Source: an uncultured Eubacteriaceae bacterium
GTDB lineage: Bacteria > Bacillota > Clostridia > Lachnospirales > CAG-274
Assembly: GCA_947086655.1 (NCBI GenBank)
Contig: CAMTZM010000002.1
Span: 124,001-188,000, forward strand
Reading direction: 5' to 3'
Length of the DNA stretch: 64,000 bases
Shown: positions 36,171 through 46,400 of the stretch, in pieces
Layout of the letters: each line of letters begins with the position of its first letter
Position numbering within the stretch: position 1 is the first letter of the stretch
The notes under the pieces: model-generated
Told to the model about the DNA's origin: nothing
Database searches by the model: none
What the model saw: the letters and a program-made list of their open reading frames with translations, nothing else
Translations under genes and position numbers: made by a program

Positions 36171-36719
36171 TTAATGTTTTTCCGACTTGTTTAAATATTT
36201 ATCTATTATTTTTTCTGCAAGCTGTTTTCTCATATACGCTTCATTTATAAGCATAAGTACTGTAAGTAAATAATTTGTATTTTCGTCATTATCATCTAAT
36301 ATAATATTTTTTGTTTTATACATTATATCTTCCATTAACGAGTTTTTTTCATTTTCTTGAATATTAATAAATGTTTTATAAATTTCTTCTATTTTATCAT
36401 CACTAATTTTAGAAAGAAATATTTTTATATCATTAATAGAAAGTATAGATTTTAAATAATAAATCATAATTAAAGATATAATATGTTTTTTTGAATATTT
36501 TTTCTTATTCGGAGGACTAATAAGTCCTGCTTTTGTGTAATTATTTATCATTGTTTTTGTTAATATTTTGTCGTCGTTATTTCTCCTTAATAAATTAAGC
36601 TTGTCCTCAGCAAAAGTAGTTATTTGATCCATATATAAATCTATATCAGGAATTTGAGATAATGGAATCAAATCAATTTTAATTAAATCGTTTATAGTTT
36701 CCTTAATGTTTTCGTTCAT
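36171..36719 (-). CDS. DUF1836 family protein
   Basis: About 182 residues. The middle contains LTKTMINNYTKAGLISPPNKKKYSKKHI, which includes a MerR-like winged-helix segment typical of DUF1836, so DNA binding is possible. Function is unknown. The start at 36719 follows AGGAGGA; the frame continues upstream without one. A possible promoter lies 55 bases upstream. Divergent from the hemolysin III-type gene. Confidence 0.85.
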   Translation of the reverse strand: MNENIKETINDLIKIDLIPLSQIPDIDLYMDQITTFAEDKLNLLRRNNDDKILTKTMINNYTKAGLISPPNKKKYSKKHIISLIMIYYLKSILSINDIKIFLSKISDDKIEEIYKTFINIQENEKNSLMEDIMYKTKNIILDDNDENTNYLLTVLMLINEAYMRKQLAEKIIDKYLNKSEKH

Positions 36720-36773
36720 AAAAAATCCTCCTACAAAACAAAATAACAAATACTATAAATCAGTATTTCTTAT

Positions 36774-36801
36774 AGTATACCATGTTATAGGGTTATGTAA
36801 A
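36774..36801 (-). promoter_or_regulatory. Possible promoter of the DUF1836 gene
   Basis: On the minus strand TTTACA (36801-36796), 16 bases, TATACT (36779-36774), about 55 bases before the start codon. Confidence 0.5.
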
Positions 36802-36915
36802 ATAAAAAATTTGAAAAAAATAAAAAAATATATTGTAAATATAATCATATTATGTTATTATAATAATATAATAAGTAGTAATTAAAACTATATAATGCAT
36901 TTTGGAGGTGTATTT

Positions 36916-37566
36916 ATGAAAATTGAAAAACTATGTAGAGAACCTATAAGCGCTTTAACTCACTTTATCGGATTTTTATTTGCTATTCCATGTGCTGTTT
37001 TATTAATATATGAGGCTTCAAAATATGCTACGGTATGGCACGTTGTATCGTTATCAATATTCGGCTCTGCTTTAATGCTTTTGTATGCTGCAAGTTCTTT
37101 ATATCATATGCTCCCCGTAAGTGAAAAAATTGTTAACATTTTCAGAAAAATCGACCATATGATGATTTTTGTATTAATTGCCGGAACATATACTCCTGTT
37201 TGTCTTGTATCTTTAAAAGGTGTATGGGGATGGACACTTTTAAGCGCTGTATGGGGATTTGCAATAATTGGAATAATACTTAAAGCATGTTGCATTGACG
37301 CTTTAAAGCATCTGTCAACAGCTTTATATGTAATAATGGGGTGGCTTGTTATAGCAGCTTTTTATCCTCTTGTAAAAGCCGTACCTATTGGGGGGATTCT
37401 TCTCTTATTAGCCGGAGGAATTGTATACACATTGGGAGCTGTTATATACAGCATGGAAAAACCAGATACGATTATAAGAAAATTTGGTTTTCATGAAATT
37501 TTTCATATATTTGTTATGGGCGGAAGTTTCTTTCATATACTTTTTATGTTTGAATATATTTTATAA
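36916..37566 (+). CDS. Hemolysin III / PAQR family membrane protein
   Basis: About 216 residues with seven predicted membrane helices. Conserved family motifs are EPISALTHFIG near the N-terminus, SSLYHM, FRKIDHMMIFVLIAGTYTP and HEIFHIFVMGGSFFH, whose Ser, His and Asp are the putative zinc ligands of PAQR proteins. The bacterial members (YqfA/YplQ type) affect membrane properties; haemolytic activity is doubtful. The start at 36916 follows GGAGGTG. A single-gene unit. Confidence 0.92.
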   Translation: MKIEKLCREPISALTHFIGFLFAIPCAVLLIYEASKYATVWHVVSLSIFGSALMLLYAASSLYHMLPVSEKIVNIFRKIDHMMIFVLIAGTYTPVCLVSLKGVWGWTLLSAVWGFAIIGIILKACCIDALKHLSTALYVIMGWLVIAAFYPLVKAVPIGGILLLLAGGIVYTLGAVIYSMEKPDTIIRKFGFHEIFHIFVMGGSFFHILFMFEYIL

Positions 37567-37576
37567 TTAAAATATA

Positions 37577-37635
37577 AAATCATAAGGAAATGAAATAAAA
37601 CATATGTACATTTTAATTTTATTTCTTTATGATTT
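37577..37635. terminator. Long A-T hairpin between convergent genes
   Basis: AAATCATAAGGAAATGAAAT (37577-37596) pairs with ATTTTATTTCTTTATGATTT (37616-37635) through 20 positions with G-U pairs. It overlaps the last codons of the exporter gene and serves both directions. Confidence 0.7.
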
Positions 37636-38071
37636 TTTCGTATAATTTAGTTTTTGCGTATGTTCTGATAAAAACAGACGCTATTATTATTCCGGCGGCA
37701 ATACCTAAAGTTGTCATAGCTGTTATTTTTCCATATTCATTAAATTTCTCGCTGTTTCCGCTTATTATATTTATTATAGTATAATAAAGACTTCCGCCGG
37801 GGGCAAGTGGAATTATTGAAAGAATAAGAAATACCGTAGCCGGAGCTTTATATAAACGTGCTGATATTTCAGAAAATAAAGTAGCGAATATTGATGCAAT
37901 TATATTACATAAAAATATATTAGAAATAAAAAAACACGATATAATATATATAAAACTTGTAAGAACTCCTCCAATAGCCGTATAAATTATTTTCTCTTTT
38001 TTTATATTAAAAATCAAGCCAAATCCTATTAAACCAATAAAAACAAACAGTAAATTATAAAATTCACTCAT
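37619..38071 (-). CDS. Threonine/serine exporter, ThrE second domain (ThrE_2)
   Basis: About 150 residues with about five membrane helices. LAPGGSLYYTI is the conserved motif of the ThrE_2 domain (DUF3815). In Corynebacterium ThrE the two halves are fused; here they are separate genes overlapping by 4 bases, the usual Firmicute arrangement. The pair would export threonine or serine by proton exchange; the substrate is inferred from the family. Confidence 0.85.
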   Translation of the reverse strand: MSEFYNLLFVFIGLIGFGLIFNIKKEKIIYTAIGGVLTSFIYIISCFFISNIFLCNIIASIFATLFSEISARLYKAPATVFLILSIIPLAPGGSLYYTIINIISGNSEKFNEYGKITAMTTLGIAAGIIIASVFIRTYAKTKLYEKIIKK

Positions 38072-38841
38072 TTAAGTGTACCTCCTGATATAAATATCAC
38101 TGCCGCAAAACTTAATCCTATACTTAATGCCGTAAGGAGAGCCTCTATAAGTCTTATTGTGCCTGCTATAATATCACCTAAAAGCATATCACGTATTGAA
38201 TTTATTGTAGCCATTCCTGGTATAAGAAGCATTATATTGCCTATTATTATTTTATCAATACTTTCCCCAATTCCTAATTTAGTAAGTATAACAGCAAAAA
38301 TACCTGACATAGCAGAACATATAATTGTATAAACTATTCTATTTATATAAGAAATTCTTGTATATACTGTAATATAGAAAATAACAAGAGATGCTGCCGC
38401 TGATACAAAGGCATCTAAAAAATTAGCGCCGAAATACATAGAAAAAGACCCTGATATAAGCATATTTCCAATACATTGTTTTAATGGAGTTTTTATACTT
38501 TCATGAATCAAATCATTAATTTTAAACTCTATTTCATCTATATTAGGTTTGTTTTTACATATATACCTTGAAAGAGAATTTGCAGTTTCAAGCATTTTAA
38601 GGTTTGTACCTACATCATAAATTCTTCTTATTTGAGTTAATGTTTTATTATCCGAAGTAGTTATGCAAACTGAAATTATAGAAGTAAATGAAAAAACATT
38701 TATTTTTTTTATATTATAAGCTTGACATATTTTTATAATTGTAGTTTCTGTCCTATTTACTTCACCACCGCTTTTAAGTATTATTTCTCCTATGTCAAGA
38801 CATAATGACAGTAAATTATCAAAATCGATATTCTTATCCAT
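38068..38841 (-). CDS. Threonine/serine exporter, ThrE first domain (DUF1212)
   Basis: About 257 residues. A cytoplasmic N-terminal part of about 110 residues with GEIILKSGGEVNRTE, the conserved family opening, then about five membrane helices including LLIPGMATINSIRDMLLGD. It pairs with the overlapping downstream gene to form a complete ThrE-type exporter. AAAGAGGT precedes the ATG. Confidence 0.87.
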   Translation of the reverse strand: MDKNIDFDNLLSLCLDIGEIILKSGGEVNRTETTIIKICQAYNIKKINVFSFTSIISVCITTSDNKTLTQIRRIYDVGTNLKMLETANSLSRYICKNKPNIDEIEFKINDLIHESIKTPLKQCIGNMLISGSFSMYFGANFLDAFVSAAASLVIFYITVYTRISYINRIVYTIICSAMSGIFAVILTKLGIGESIDKIIIGNIMLLIPGMATINSIRDMLLGDIIAGTIRLIEALLTALSIGLSFAAVIFISGGTLK

Positions 38842-38985
38842 CTTATACCTCTTTAGTATTTTTTATACAGTATTTACATAAAAATAAAATATTATTATAA
38901 ATATACAAATTATTTTCAAATATATAGACATGTTTATATAATATCCTTTTTATATATATAAGTAAATATTTTTTTTAGAAAATAC

Positions 38986-39014
38986 TTTAAAAAATTTGAA
39001 AAATAATGTATAAT
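38986..39014 (+). promoter_or_regulatory. Possible promoter of the mbl-flagellar cluster
   Basis: TTTAAA (38986-38991), 17 bases, TATAAT (39009-39014), about 90 bases before mbl. The -35 box is weak and the surrounding 260 bases are extremely AT-rich. Confidence 0.4.
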
Positions 39015-39103
39015 GAATTTGTGCTGTTTTTTATTATAAAAATTAAACTAATTTGATATTATATATATATTGAGTAAAATACTTTTTATTAAGGAGATTT
39101 GTT

Positions 39104-40108
39104 ATGTTTGGTACTGATATTGGTATAGATTTGGGTACCGCCAGCGTACTTGTTTATGTAAAAGGTCAGGGTATTGTGCTTAAAGAACCTTCTGTTGTAG
39201 CAATAGAAAAAAACAGTAAAGAAATTTTGGCGGTTGGAGAAGACGCAAGACGTATGCTTGGAAGAACACCAGGTAATATTGTCGCTATAAGACCTTTGAG
39301 AGAAGGTGTAATATCGGATTATGATATTACTGAAAAAATGCTTAAATATTTTATAATGAAATCGGTTGGACATCATTTATTTAGAAAACCAAGAATTGCC
39401 GTATGTGTACCCAGCAGTGTAACAGAAGTTGAAAGACGTGCTGTTGAAGATGCAACAAAACAAGCCGGTGCAAGAGAGGTTTTTGTTATTGAAGAGCCTA
39501 TTGCGGCAGCAATAGGCGCTGGAATTGATATATCAAGAGCTATGGGCAGTATGGTAGTTGATATAGGTGGCGGAACAACTGATGTTGCAGTAATATCTTT
39601 AGGCGGCACTGTTGTAAGTACATCTTTAAAAGTGGCTGGAGATAATTTTGACGAAGCTATTGTGAGATATATGCGTAAAAAGCATAATATACTAATTGGA
39701 GAGAGAACCGCTGAAGATTTGAAAATAAACATAGGAACAGCTTTTAGAAGACCTCCAATAAATATGGATGTAAGAGGAAGAAACCTTGTGACAGGACTTC
39801 CAAAAACAATTAATGTTACATCAGATGAAATGTTTGAAGCTTTACAGGAATCTGTAACAAGTATAGTTGATTCTGTACATTTCATACTTGAGAAAACCCC
39901 GCCGGAACTTGCCTCAGATATTTCTGATAGAGGAATACTTATGACAGGAGGCGGCAGCCTGCTTTATGGGCTTGATATGCTTATTAAGGATAAAACCGGT
40001 ATAGAGGCTTTCATAGCTGAAGACTCAATATCATGTGTTGCAATAGGAACAGGCAAATATATAGAATTTGAATCAACAGGTAAAATGAAAGGCAAAAGGA
40101 GGAAATAA
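39104..40108 (+). CDS. mbl: Rod shape-determining protein, MreB/Mbl family
   Basis: About 334 residues, actin fold. FGTDIGIDLGTASVLVYVKG is the phosphate-1 loop, VVDIGGGTTDVAVISLGG the phosphate-2 loop and GILMTGGGSLLYGLD the adenosine motif. The family forms membrane-associated filaments that guide cell-wall synthesis. I call it Mbl rather than MreB because no mreCD follow and the next genes are flhO/flhP-like, as in the mbl-flhO-flhP order of Bacillus subtilis. spoIIID, which precedes mbl there, is absent. AAGGAG precedes the ATG. Confidence 0.93.
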   Translation: MFGTDIGIDLGTASVLVYVKGQGIVLKEPSVVAIEKNSKEILAVGEDARRMLGRTPGNIVAIRPLREGVISDYDITEKMLKYFIMKSVGHHLFRKPRIAVCVPSSVTEVERRAVEDATKQAGAREVFVIEEPIAAAIGAGIDISRAMGSMVVDIGGGTTDVAVISLGGTVVSTSLKVAGDNFDEAIVRYMRKKHNILIGERTAEDLKINIGTAFRRPPINMDVRGRNLVTGLPKTINVTSDEMFEALQESVTSIVDSVHFILEKTPPELASDISDRGILMTGGGSLLYGLDMLIKDKTGIEAFIAEDSISCVAIGTGKYIEFESTGKMKGKRRK

Positions 40109-40111
40109 TAA

Positions 40112-40885
40112 ATGATTAGAGGGTTATATACGTCAGCGACGGGCATGATTACGCAAATGCGTAAAATGGACGTCGTTTCAAATAATCTCGCAAATGCTGA
40201 TACAACGGGATTTAAAAAAGATTCTACAATTACACAGTCTTTTTCAAGTGAACTTGCTAAAAGACTTGACGACCCAAAATACAGGCTTATAAAACATAAT
40301 ACTGGTATTGGTGAAATGAGTTTAGGAGTATTTGTAGATGAAGTTTATACCGATTTTTCGACAGGGTCTTTTAAAGCAACAGAAGCTCCTTTAGATGTCG
40401 CTATAAATGGAGAAGGTTTCTTTGTAATAAGTGTAACTGACAATCAAGGTGAGACAACAGAAAAATATACACGAGACGGCGGTTTTACTTTAGACGCTAA
40501 TAATACACTTGTAACAAAAGACGGCTATAAAGTTATGGGAGAAAAAGGCGAGATTAATATACCTAACGGCGTAATAACAATTGATGAAAAAGGCAATATT
40601 TATTCAAATGATGAACTAATAGACAAGCTTTCAATAGTTGATTTTGAAAATAAGGAATCACTAAGAAAGTATGGTGATAATTTATATGATACAATTGATG
40701 AAACTGTAACAAAAGATTTTGAAGGTACAGTCATTCAAAGCAGACTTGAAACATCAAATGTAAATACTGTATCAGAAATGGTTAAAATGATAACTTTATC
40801 AAGAAACTATGAAGCAAATCAAAAAATGATTCAAACTCATGATTCAACTCTCGGTCGTACCGTAGGTGAATTAGGAAAGAAATAA
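40112..40885 (+). CDS. Flagellar hook-basal body protein, FlgF/FlgG type (FlhO-like)
   Basis: About 257 residues. N-terminal GLYTSATGMITQM and VVSNNLANADTTGFKKD and C-terminal ETSNVNTVSEMVKMITLSR form the conserved D0 helices of rod and hook proteins, with PLDVAINGEGFFVI in the middle. It builds part of the flagellar rod. It starts 3 bases after mbl with AAGGAGG inside the mbl end, so it is in the same operon. The length and position match FlhO. Confidence 0.9.
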   Translation: MIRGLYTSATGMITQMRKMDVVSNNLANADTTGFKKDSTITQSFSSELAKRLDDPKYRLIKHNTGIGEMSLGVFVDEVYTDFSTGSFKATEAPLDVAINGEGFFVISVTDNQGETTEKYTRDGGFTLDANNTLVTKDGYKVMGEKGEINIPNGVITIDEKGNIYSNDELIDKLSIVDFENKESLRKYGDNLYDTIDETVTKDFEGTVIQSRLETSNVNTVSEMVKMITLSRNYEANQKMIQTHDSTLGRTVGELGKK

Positions 40886-40901
40886 TAGGAGGTAATTTAT
40901 T

Positions 40902-41717
40902 ATGATGCGTTCTTTATGGACTGCGGCGTCAGGTATGACAGCACAGCAGCTTAATGTTGATACTATTTCAAATAATATAGCTAATGTTAATACTACGGGC
41001 TATAAGCAGGAAAGACTTGAATTTAGGTCTTTGCTTTATCAAACAATGGAAAGAGCTTCTTTAGATGACAGCGATGATGGAAAGCCTGTTAATTTACAAG
41101 TTGGGCATGGAGTAAGACCAATTGCTTCTTCAAGGTCATTTGTAAATGGAAGTATGGAAAGAACAGAAAATCCTCTTGATTTTTATTTACAGGGAGACGG
41201 TTTTTTTGTAATAGAAACTGATGATGATACAATTAGATATACAAAAGACGGCAGCTTTAAATTGAGTATTGTAGATGATACATCTTATCTTGTAACATCA
41301 GAAGGATATTCTGTTTTAAATGTGGATGGAGACCCAATTTCTTTTGACAGTGATATTAAAATATCACAAATAAGCGTAAATGCCGAAGGAAATCTTACAT
41401 ATATAGACGAAGACGGAGAGGTACAGGAAATGGATATGCAATTTGATATTGTACAGTTTCCAAACGTACAAGGTCTTGAAGCGATTGGAAACAATCTTTA
41501 TAAGACAACTTCTGCTTCTGGAGAAGCTATACAAGAATCTGAAGGCGATATAAACGAAACAAGTAAAATTATTCCAAAGTATTTAGAAATGTCAAATGTA
41601 AATATTGCAAATGAAATGATAAAATTAATTATTGCTCAAAGAGCATATGAATTAAATTCAAAAGCTGTAACAACATCAGACGATATGCTTCAGCAGGCAA
41701 ATAACTTAAAGAGATGA
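40902..41717 (+). CDS. flgG: Flagellar basal-body rod protein FlgG-like (FlhP-like)
   Basis: About 271 residues. SLWTAASGMTAQQLNVDTIS and NNIANVNTTGYKQERLEF at the N-terminus, PLDFYLQGDGFFVI, and YLEMSNVNIANEMIKLIIAQRAYELNSK at the C-terminus are close to the FlgG consensus, the distal rod protein. It is a paralogue of the preceding gene. GGAGGT precedes the ATG at 40902; a second in-frame ATG follows directly. Export is by the flagellar type III system, so there is no signal peptide. Confidence 0.9.
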   Translation: MMRSLWTAASGMTAQQLNVDTISNNIANVNTTGYKQERLEFRSLLYQTMERASLDDSDDGKPVNLQVGHGVRPIASSRSFVNGSMERTENPLDFYLQGDGFFVIETDDDTIRYTKDGSFKLSIVDDTSYLVTSEGYSVLNVDGDPISFDSDIKISQISVNAEGNLTYIDEDGEVQEMDMQFDIVQFPNVQGLEAIGNNLYKTTSASGEAIQESEGDINETSKIIPKYLEMSNVNIANEMIKLIIAQRAYELNSKAVTTSDDMLQQANNLKR

Positions 41718-41735
41718 TAAAGGCGGCGATTTATA

Positions 41736-42122
41736 ATGGAAGGCTTAAACAGTCTTAATAACTCACAAATAGCTGAAACTTATAATAATATAAATAAAAA
41801 TAAAAAAGAAGTTGAAAACTTAAAAAATTCTATTGAAACAGCACAAGAAAATTTCGATAGCGAAAAGCTTATGGAAGCATGCAAATCATTTGAAAGTTAT
41901 TTTATGCAAATGATGTATAAATCAATGAGACAGACTATTAATTATTCAGATGGATTTATTCCTCAAAGCAACGCTCAAAAAATATTTCAAGATATGTTAG
42001 ATGAGCAGCATTGTAAAACTGCAGCAGAGGGGAATAATGGTGTTGGTTTAGCAAAGGCATTATATAAGCAGTTATCAAGAAGATATACAAACTCTAATGT
42101 AAATTCTGAAACAGATAGTTAA
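41736..42122 (+). CDS. Rod-binding protein (FlgJ N-terminal domain)
   Basis: About 128 residues. The segment from LMEACKSFESYFMQMMYKSMRQTI to the C-terminus is the rod-binding domain of FlgJ, without the muramidase domain found in proteobacterial FlgJ. It likely caps or guides assembly of the flagellar rod made by the two preceding genes. AAGGCGG precedes the ATG. It is the last gene of the mbl operon, followed by two hairpins. Confidence 0.87.
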   Translation: MEGLNSLNNSQIAETYNNINKNKKEVENLKNSIETAQENFDSEKLMEACKSFESYFMQMMYKSMRQTINYSDGFIPQSNAQKIFQDMLDEQHCKTAAEGNNGVGLAKALYKQLSRRYTNSNVNSETDS

Positions 42123-42144
42123 TTAAATAAAAATTAAAAAAAAG

Positions 42145-42194
42145 GCGCGCTGAAATTTTCAGCGCGCTCAAAGGCGTCTAATATAAGACGTCTT
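42145..42194 (+). terminator. Two consecutive terminator-like hairpins after the mbl-flagellar operon
   Basis: The first, GCGCGCTGAAA/TTTCAGCGCGC (42145-42167), is a near-perfect, strikingly GC-rich palindrome with no T tract. The second, AAGGCGTCT/AGACGTCTT (42171-42194, one G-U pair), is followed by TTTTT. Only the second has the full form of a Rho-independent terminator. Confidence 0.85.
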
Positions 42195-42219
42195 TTTATA
42201 TATAAAGGAGTAATTAAAT

Positions 42220-43419
42220 ATGAGAATATTACATACAGCCGACTGGCATTTAGGAAAAAATCTTGAAAGTTTCAGCCGTTTGGAAGAACAAAAGATGTTT
42301 ATTGATGAATTGGCTGATATATGTGATAAAAATAATGTAGATATTATAATTGTCGCAGGTGATATTTATGATACAAGCAATCATCCGGCAAAAGCAGAAG
42401 AACTCTTTTATAAAGGATTAAGAAAACTTTCAAAAGATGGCATGCGTCCAGTAGTTATTATAGCTGGAAATCATGACAGCCCAAATAGAATTATGGTTAG
42501 TAATCCTATTATTGAAAATTATGGAATATTATTGTTAGGAGACTCAAAAGAAATTGTAAAAATAAAAAAGCATAATGGCTTTTCTGTTGTAGACAGTGGA
42601 GAAGGATATTTTGAAATTAATAAAAATGATGAAAATATAGTAATACTTGCTATTCCTTATTTAAGTGAAAAAAATTTGGATGAATTAATTTCAGAAACTA
42701 TTGAAGAAAAAGAATTTCAAAAAAATTATTCAGATAAAGTAAAATATATACTTGAAAGTAACAGCTGTAAATTCAGAGATGACACTATTAATATAGTAAC
42801 AGGGCATTTTTTTGTTTTAGGAGGAGAAAACAGCGGTTCAGAAAGAAATATACAAATAGGAGGAAGTTATGCAGTAAACGGCGATGCGTTTCCTAAAAAA
42901 GCACAATACGTCGCTCTCGGACATCTTCACAGAGTACAATCAGTAAAAACAAATTCAGAATTAGCATATTATTCCGGTTCTCCTATACAATATAGCAAAA
43001 GCGAGGCTTACAACAGCAAATGTGTTATTTTGGCTGATATCGTTTCTGGAAAAAAAGCTGATATAAATAAAGTATATTTAAGTAATTATAAACCAGTAGA
43101 AGTTTGGAAAGCCGAAAACATAGAAACGGCAATAAAAATGTGTCATGATAAAAGTAATGAAAATTGCTACGTATTTTTAGATATAATGTGCGATAGAGTT
43201 TTAATGCAATCTGAAATCAAAAAACTTCATTCATATAAAAAAGATATTGTTGAAATACAAGCAATATTTGAAGATAATAAAAATGAATTTTTTGAATATG
43301 AAACAGAAGAAAAAAGCTTGAAAGAACAATTTGAAAACTTTTACTTTTCATGCAAAAATGTTATGCCTTCTAAGGAATCAGTTGATTTATTTTTGTCTGT
43401 CGCAGAAAATTACGATTAA
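42220..43419 (+). CDS. sbcD: Exonuclease SbcCD subunit D (Mre11-like nuclease)
   Basis: About 399 residues. Calcineurin-type phosphoesterase motifs ILHTADWHLGK (1-13), VAGDIYDT, AGNHDSPNR and GHLHRVQ supply the two-metal site. A C-terminal capping region follows. With SbcC it forms the MR-type complex that opens hairpins and processes double-strand ends. AAAGGAG precedes the ATG. The sbcC gene starts 24 bases later. Confidence 0.95.
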   Translation: MRILHTADWHLGKNLESFSRLEEQKMFIDELADICDKNNVDIIIVAGDIYDTSNHPAKAEELFYKGLRKLSKDGMRPVVIIAGNHDSPNRIMVSNPIIENYGILLLGDSKEIVKIKKHNGFSVVDSGEGYFEINKNDENIVILAIPYLSEKNLDELISETIEEKEFQKNYSDKVKYILESNSCKFRDDTINIVTGHFFVLGGENSGSERNIQIGGSYAVNGDAFPKKAQYVALGHLHRVQSVKTNSELAYYSGSPIQYSKSEAYNSKCVILADIVSGKKADINKVYLSNYKPVEVWKAENIETAIKMCHDKSNENCYVFLDIMCDRVLMQSEIKKLHSYKKDIVEIQAIFEDNKNEFFEYETEEKSLKEQFENFYFSCKNVMPSKESVDLFLSVAENYD

Positions 43420-43443
43420 AAAAATTTGTGGAGGAAATTAAAA

Positions 43444-46400
43444 TTGAAACCTATAAAATTGAAAATAGCCGGACTAAATAGTTTTACTGACGAACAGACA
43501 ATTAATTTTGAGAAACTTACAAAAAATGGACTGTTTGGTATATTTGGTCCGACAGGCAGCGGAAAATCAACAATAATAGATGCAATTACATTTGCACTTT
43601 ACGGAGAAATATCAAGGTATGACGGGGCAAACGCAAACAAAGCTTTTATAAACACAAATTCAAATTATATGAGTATTACTTTTGAATTTATATTGGGAAA
43701 AGGAAAAGATGAAAATTTATATGAGGTAAAAAGAGAATATTTAAAAAGAAATGATGGAAGTGTTAAACCTCCTTCAGCAAGACTTGTTTTAAAAAAATCT
43801 GATGAAAATATTAAAGTTTTAGCCGATAAGCCTAAGGAAGTTACAAAAGAAATAATCAAAATAATAGGATTAAAATATGATGACTTTACTCGTTCGATTA
43901 TTCTTCCGCAAGGTAAGTTCAGTGAATTTTTAATGCTTGAAAATAAAGCAAGAAGAGATATGCTTGAAAGATTATTCGGACTTGAAAAATATGGAAGTGA
44001 ACTTAGTTTAAAATTAAACAATGCTAAAAATAAACAAAAAGATATTGTTGATGAAATTAAAATAAAACTTGAAATTTATGGAAATATTACAAAAGAGGAC
44101 GTTGAAAATTTAAAAGAAACATTATGTAACGTATCTAATGAGATTGATGAAGATAAAAATATACTAACTTTAAAAACAAATGAATATAATGAGACTTTAA
44201 AATATATAAAAGATAAAAAAGAATATGATTTGAGTTTAAATAAATTAAAAGAGCTTGACCTTAAAAAAAGTAAAATAAAAGAACTTGAATTTAAGCTTGA
44301 TAATTATAAAAAAGCTGAATTAATTTATCCTTATTTAAAAGAGTATTTAAGTACTAAAAATAAACTTGAAAATAATGAAATTGAATTTAAAAAAAATAAT
44401 GAAGAAATTTTAAATATAAAAAAACACAAAGAAAATATTAAATCTGAATATGATAAAATATGTAATGAAAATGAAAAATTAATGCCTATATTAATAAAAA
44501 AACAATCAAAAGCAGAACAGGCTTTGACTATAAAAAGCGATACAGATAAAATTGAAATTGAGATAAATGAATTGAGAAAAGAATATAAAAAAAGAATTGT
44601 TAATTTGAAATTTTTAAATAAAAACTTAGAAACCGAGTGTATAAATAAAAAGCAAAATGATACAGAATTAAACACAGTATTAAATAAAAAACTTGAAAAC
44701 ACTGTAAATGCTAATTATAGAAAGCAAATAGAAATTTATGCCGATAAGGAAAGAGAATACAATAATAATTTAAAAAAACAAAAAGAATATAATACAGAAT
44801 TACAAGAAAAACAAAATTTAATAAAAGTACAAAATGATGAATGTAAAACTTTAGATAATGAAATAAAAAAAATTAAAGAAGATAATAAAAAAATAGAAGA
44901 AAAGTTATATTTTTTGTTAAATCAAAATTATAATTCTGACGATATTTTAATTGAACAAAAAAATACTTTGAAATTTGAACAGGAATATAATAATAAATCT
45001 GAAATGTTTAATAAATTAAATTTATTAATAAAAAAGATAAAAAACACAGAAGATAATATTATAGACTGTCAAAAAAAATACGATAATTTATGTTCTTCTT
45101 TAAATGATTTAGAAAAACTTTTTGAAGAAAAGCAATATCAAATAAAATTATTTGAAAATGAAAAATTTATCACACTTATAGCCGGTGAATTAAAAGACGG
45201 TGAACCATGTCCTGTATGCGGCTCAAAAGAACATCCAAACCCTGCTGTTATAAAATTTAAAGCTGTCGAAGATGAATTGCTTGACGATATTGAAAAACTT
45301 AAAATAAAAATAAATAAAATTAATGATGAAAAAAATAAATTAAATATTGATATATATAACTATAAAAGCAATTTAAGTGCATTTGAAAATGAAAAAATAG
45401 AAATTGATAAAAATATAAACGGCTTTGATAAAGAAAAAGAGTTTGAAAAATTAAAACTTTTAAAACAAAATCTATTAGAAAAAAATGAGAAATATAAAAA
45501 ATGGAAAGACGACAAAGAGTCATTTGAAAATTTATTAAAATTAAATAATGAATCTCTTAATAAAAAACTTTTAAAATTTACTGAAATTAAAAAAAGTCTT
45601 GATAAAGATAATGAGCAAATAAATAATATTGAGTTAAAACTAAAAAAAACAGACGAAATTATTTATAATGAAAAAGGTGATATAAATAAATTGAAACTTG
45701 AATTAAATATTGAAAGTTTTTTAAAAGAATATGATAAAATAAATGAAAAACAAAGAATAAAAGATATTGCTGAAAAACAAGAAACAAATATTAGAAAATC
45801 TATTGAAGAAATAAATATAAATATTCAAAATATAAAAAATGATATTTTAAATATTGAAAAAGAAATTGAAAGTTTTAATATATTAGGACAAGAAAAGAAA
45901 AATATTATAAATAAAAATAAAAAAAGTATAGCAGATATATGCGGAGATAAAAATCCTGAAATTTATATTTCCGAAATAAATGAGAGAATTAAAGAAAACA
46001 AAGATTTAGAAAATGATTTAAAAAAAGAATTTGAAAAATCAGAAAATGAATATAACAATATAAAGAAAAAAAACACAGAACTTAACAAAGAAAATAATAC
46101 ATATAAAGATTTACTTAAAGAACAAGAAAAAAAGTTAATTAAAAGTATGCATGAAAATTCAATAGAAAATATTGATGAAATTAAAAACAATATTGTAAGT
46201 AAAGATAAACAAAACGATATTGAAAAAATAATAAAAGAATATTATGAAAATTATAAATACATATCTGTAAATACATCAAAACTTGAAGAGTGTATAAATA
46301 AATATGATGAAAATATAAAAAAATGCGATATAGTTAAAACTAAAGAAATAATTGAAAAATTAGAAAATAAAATTGAAATAGGAATAAACAAAAAAGCTGA

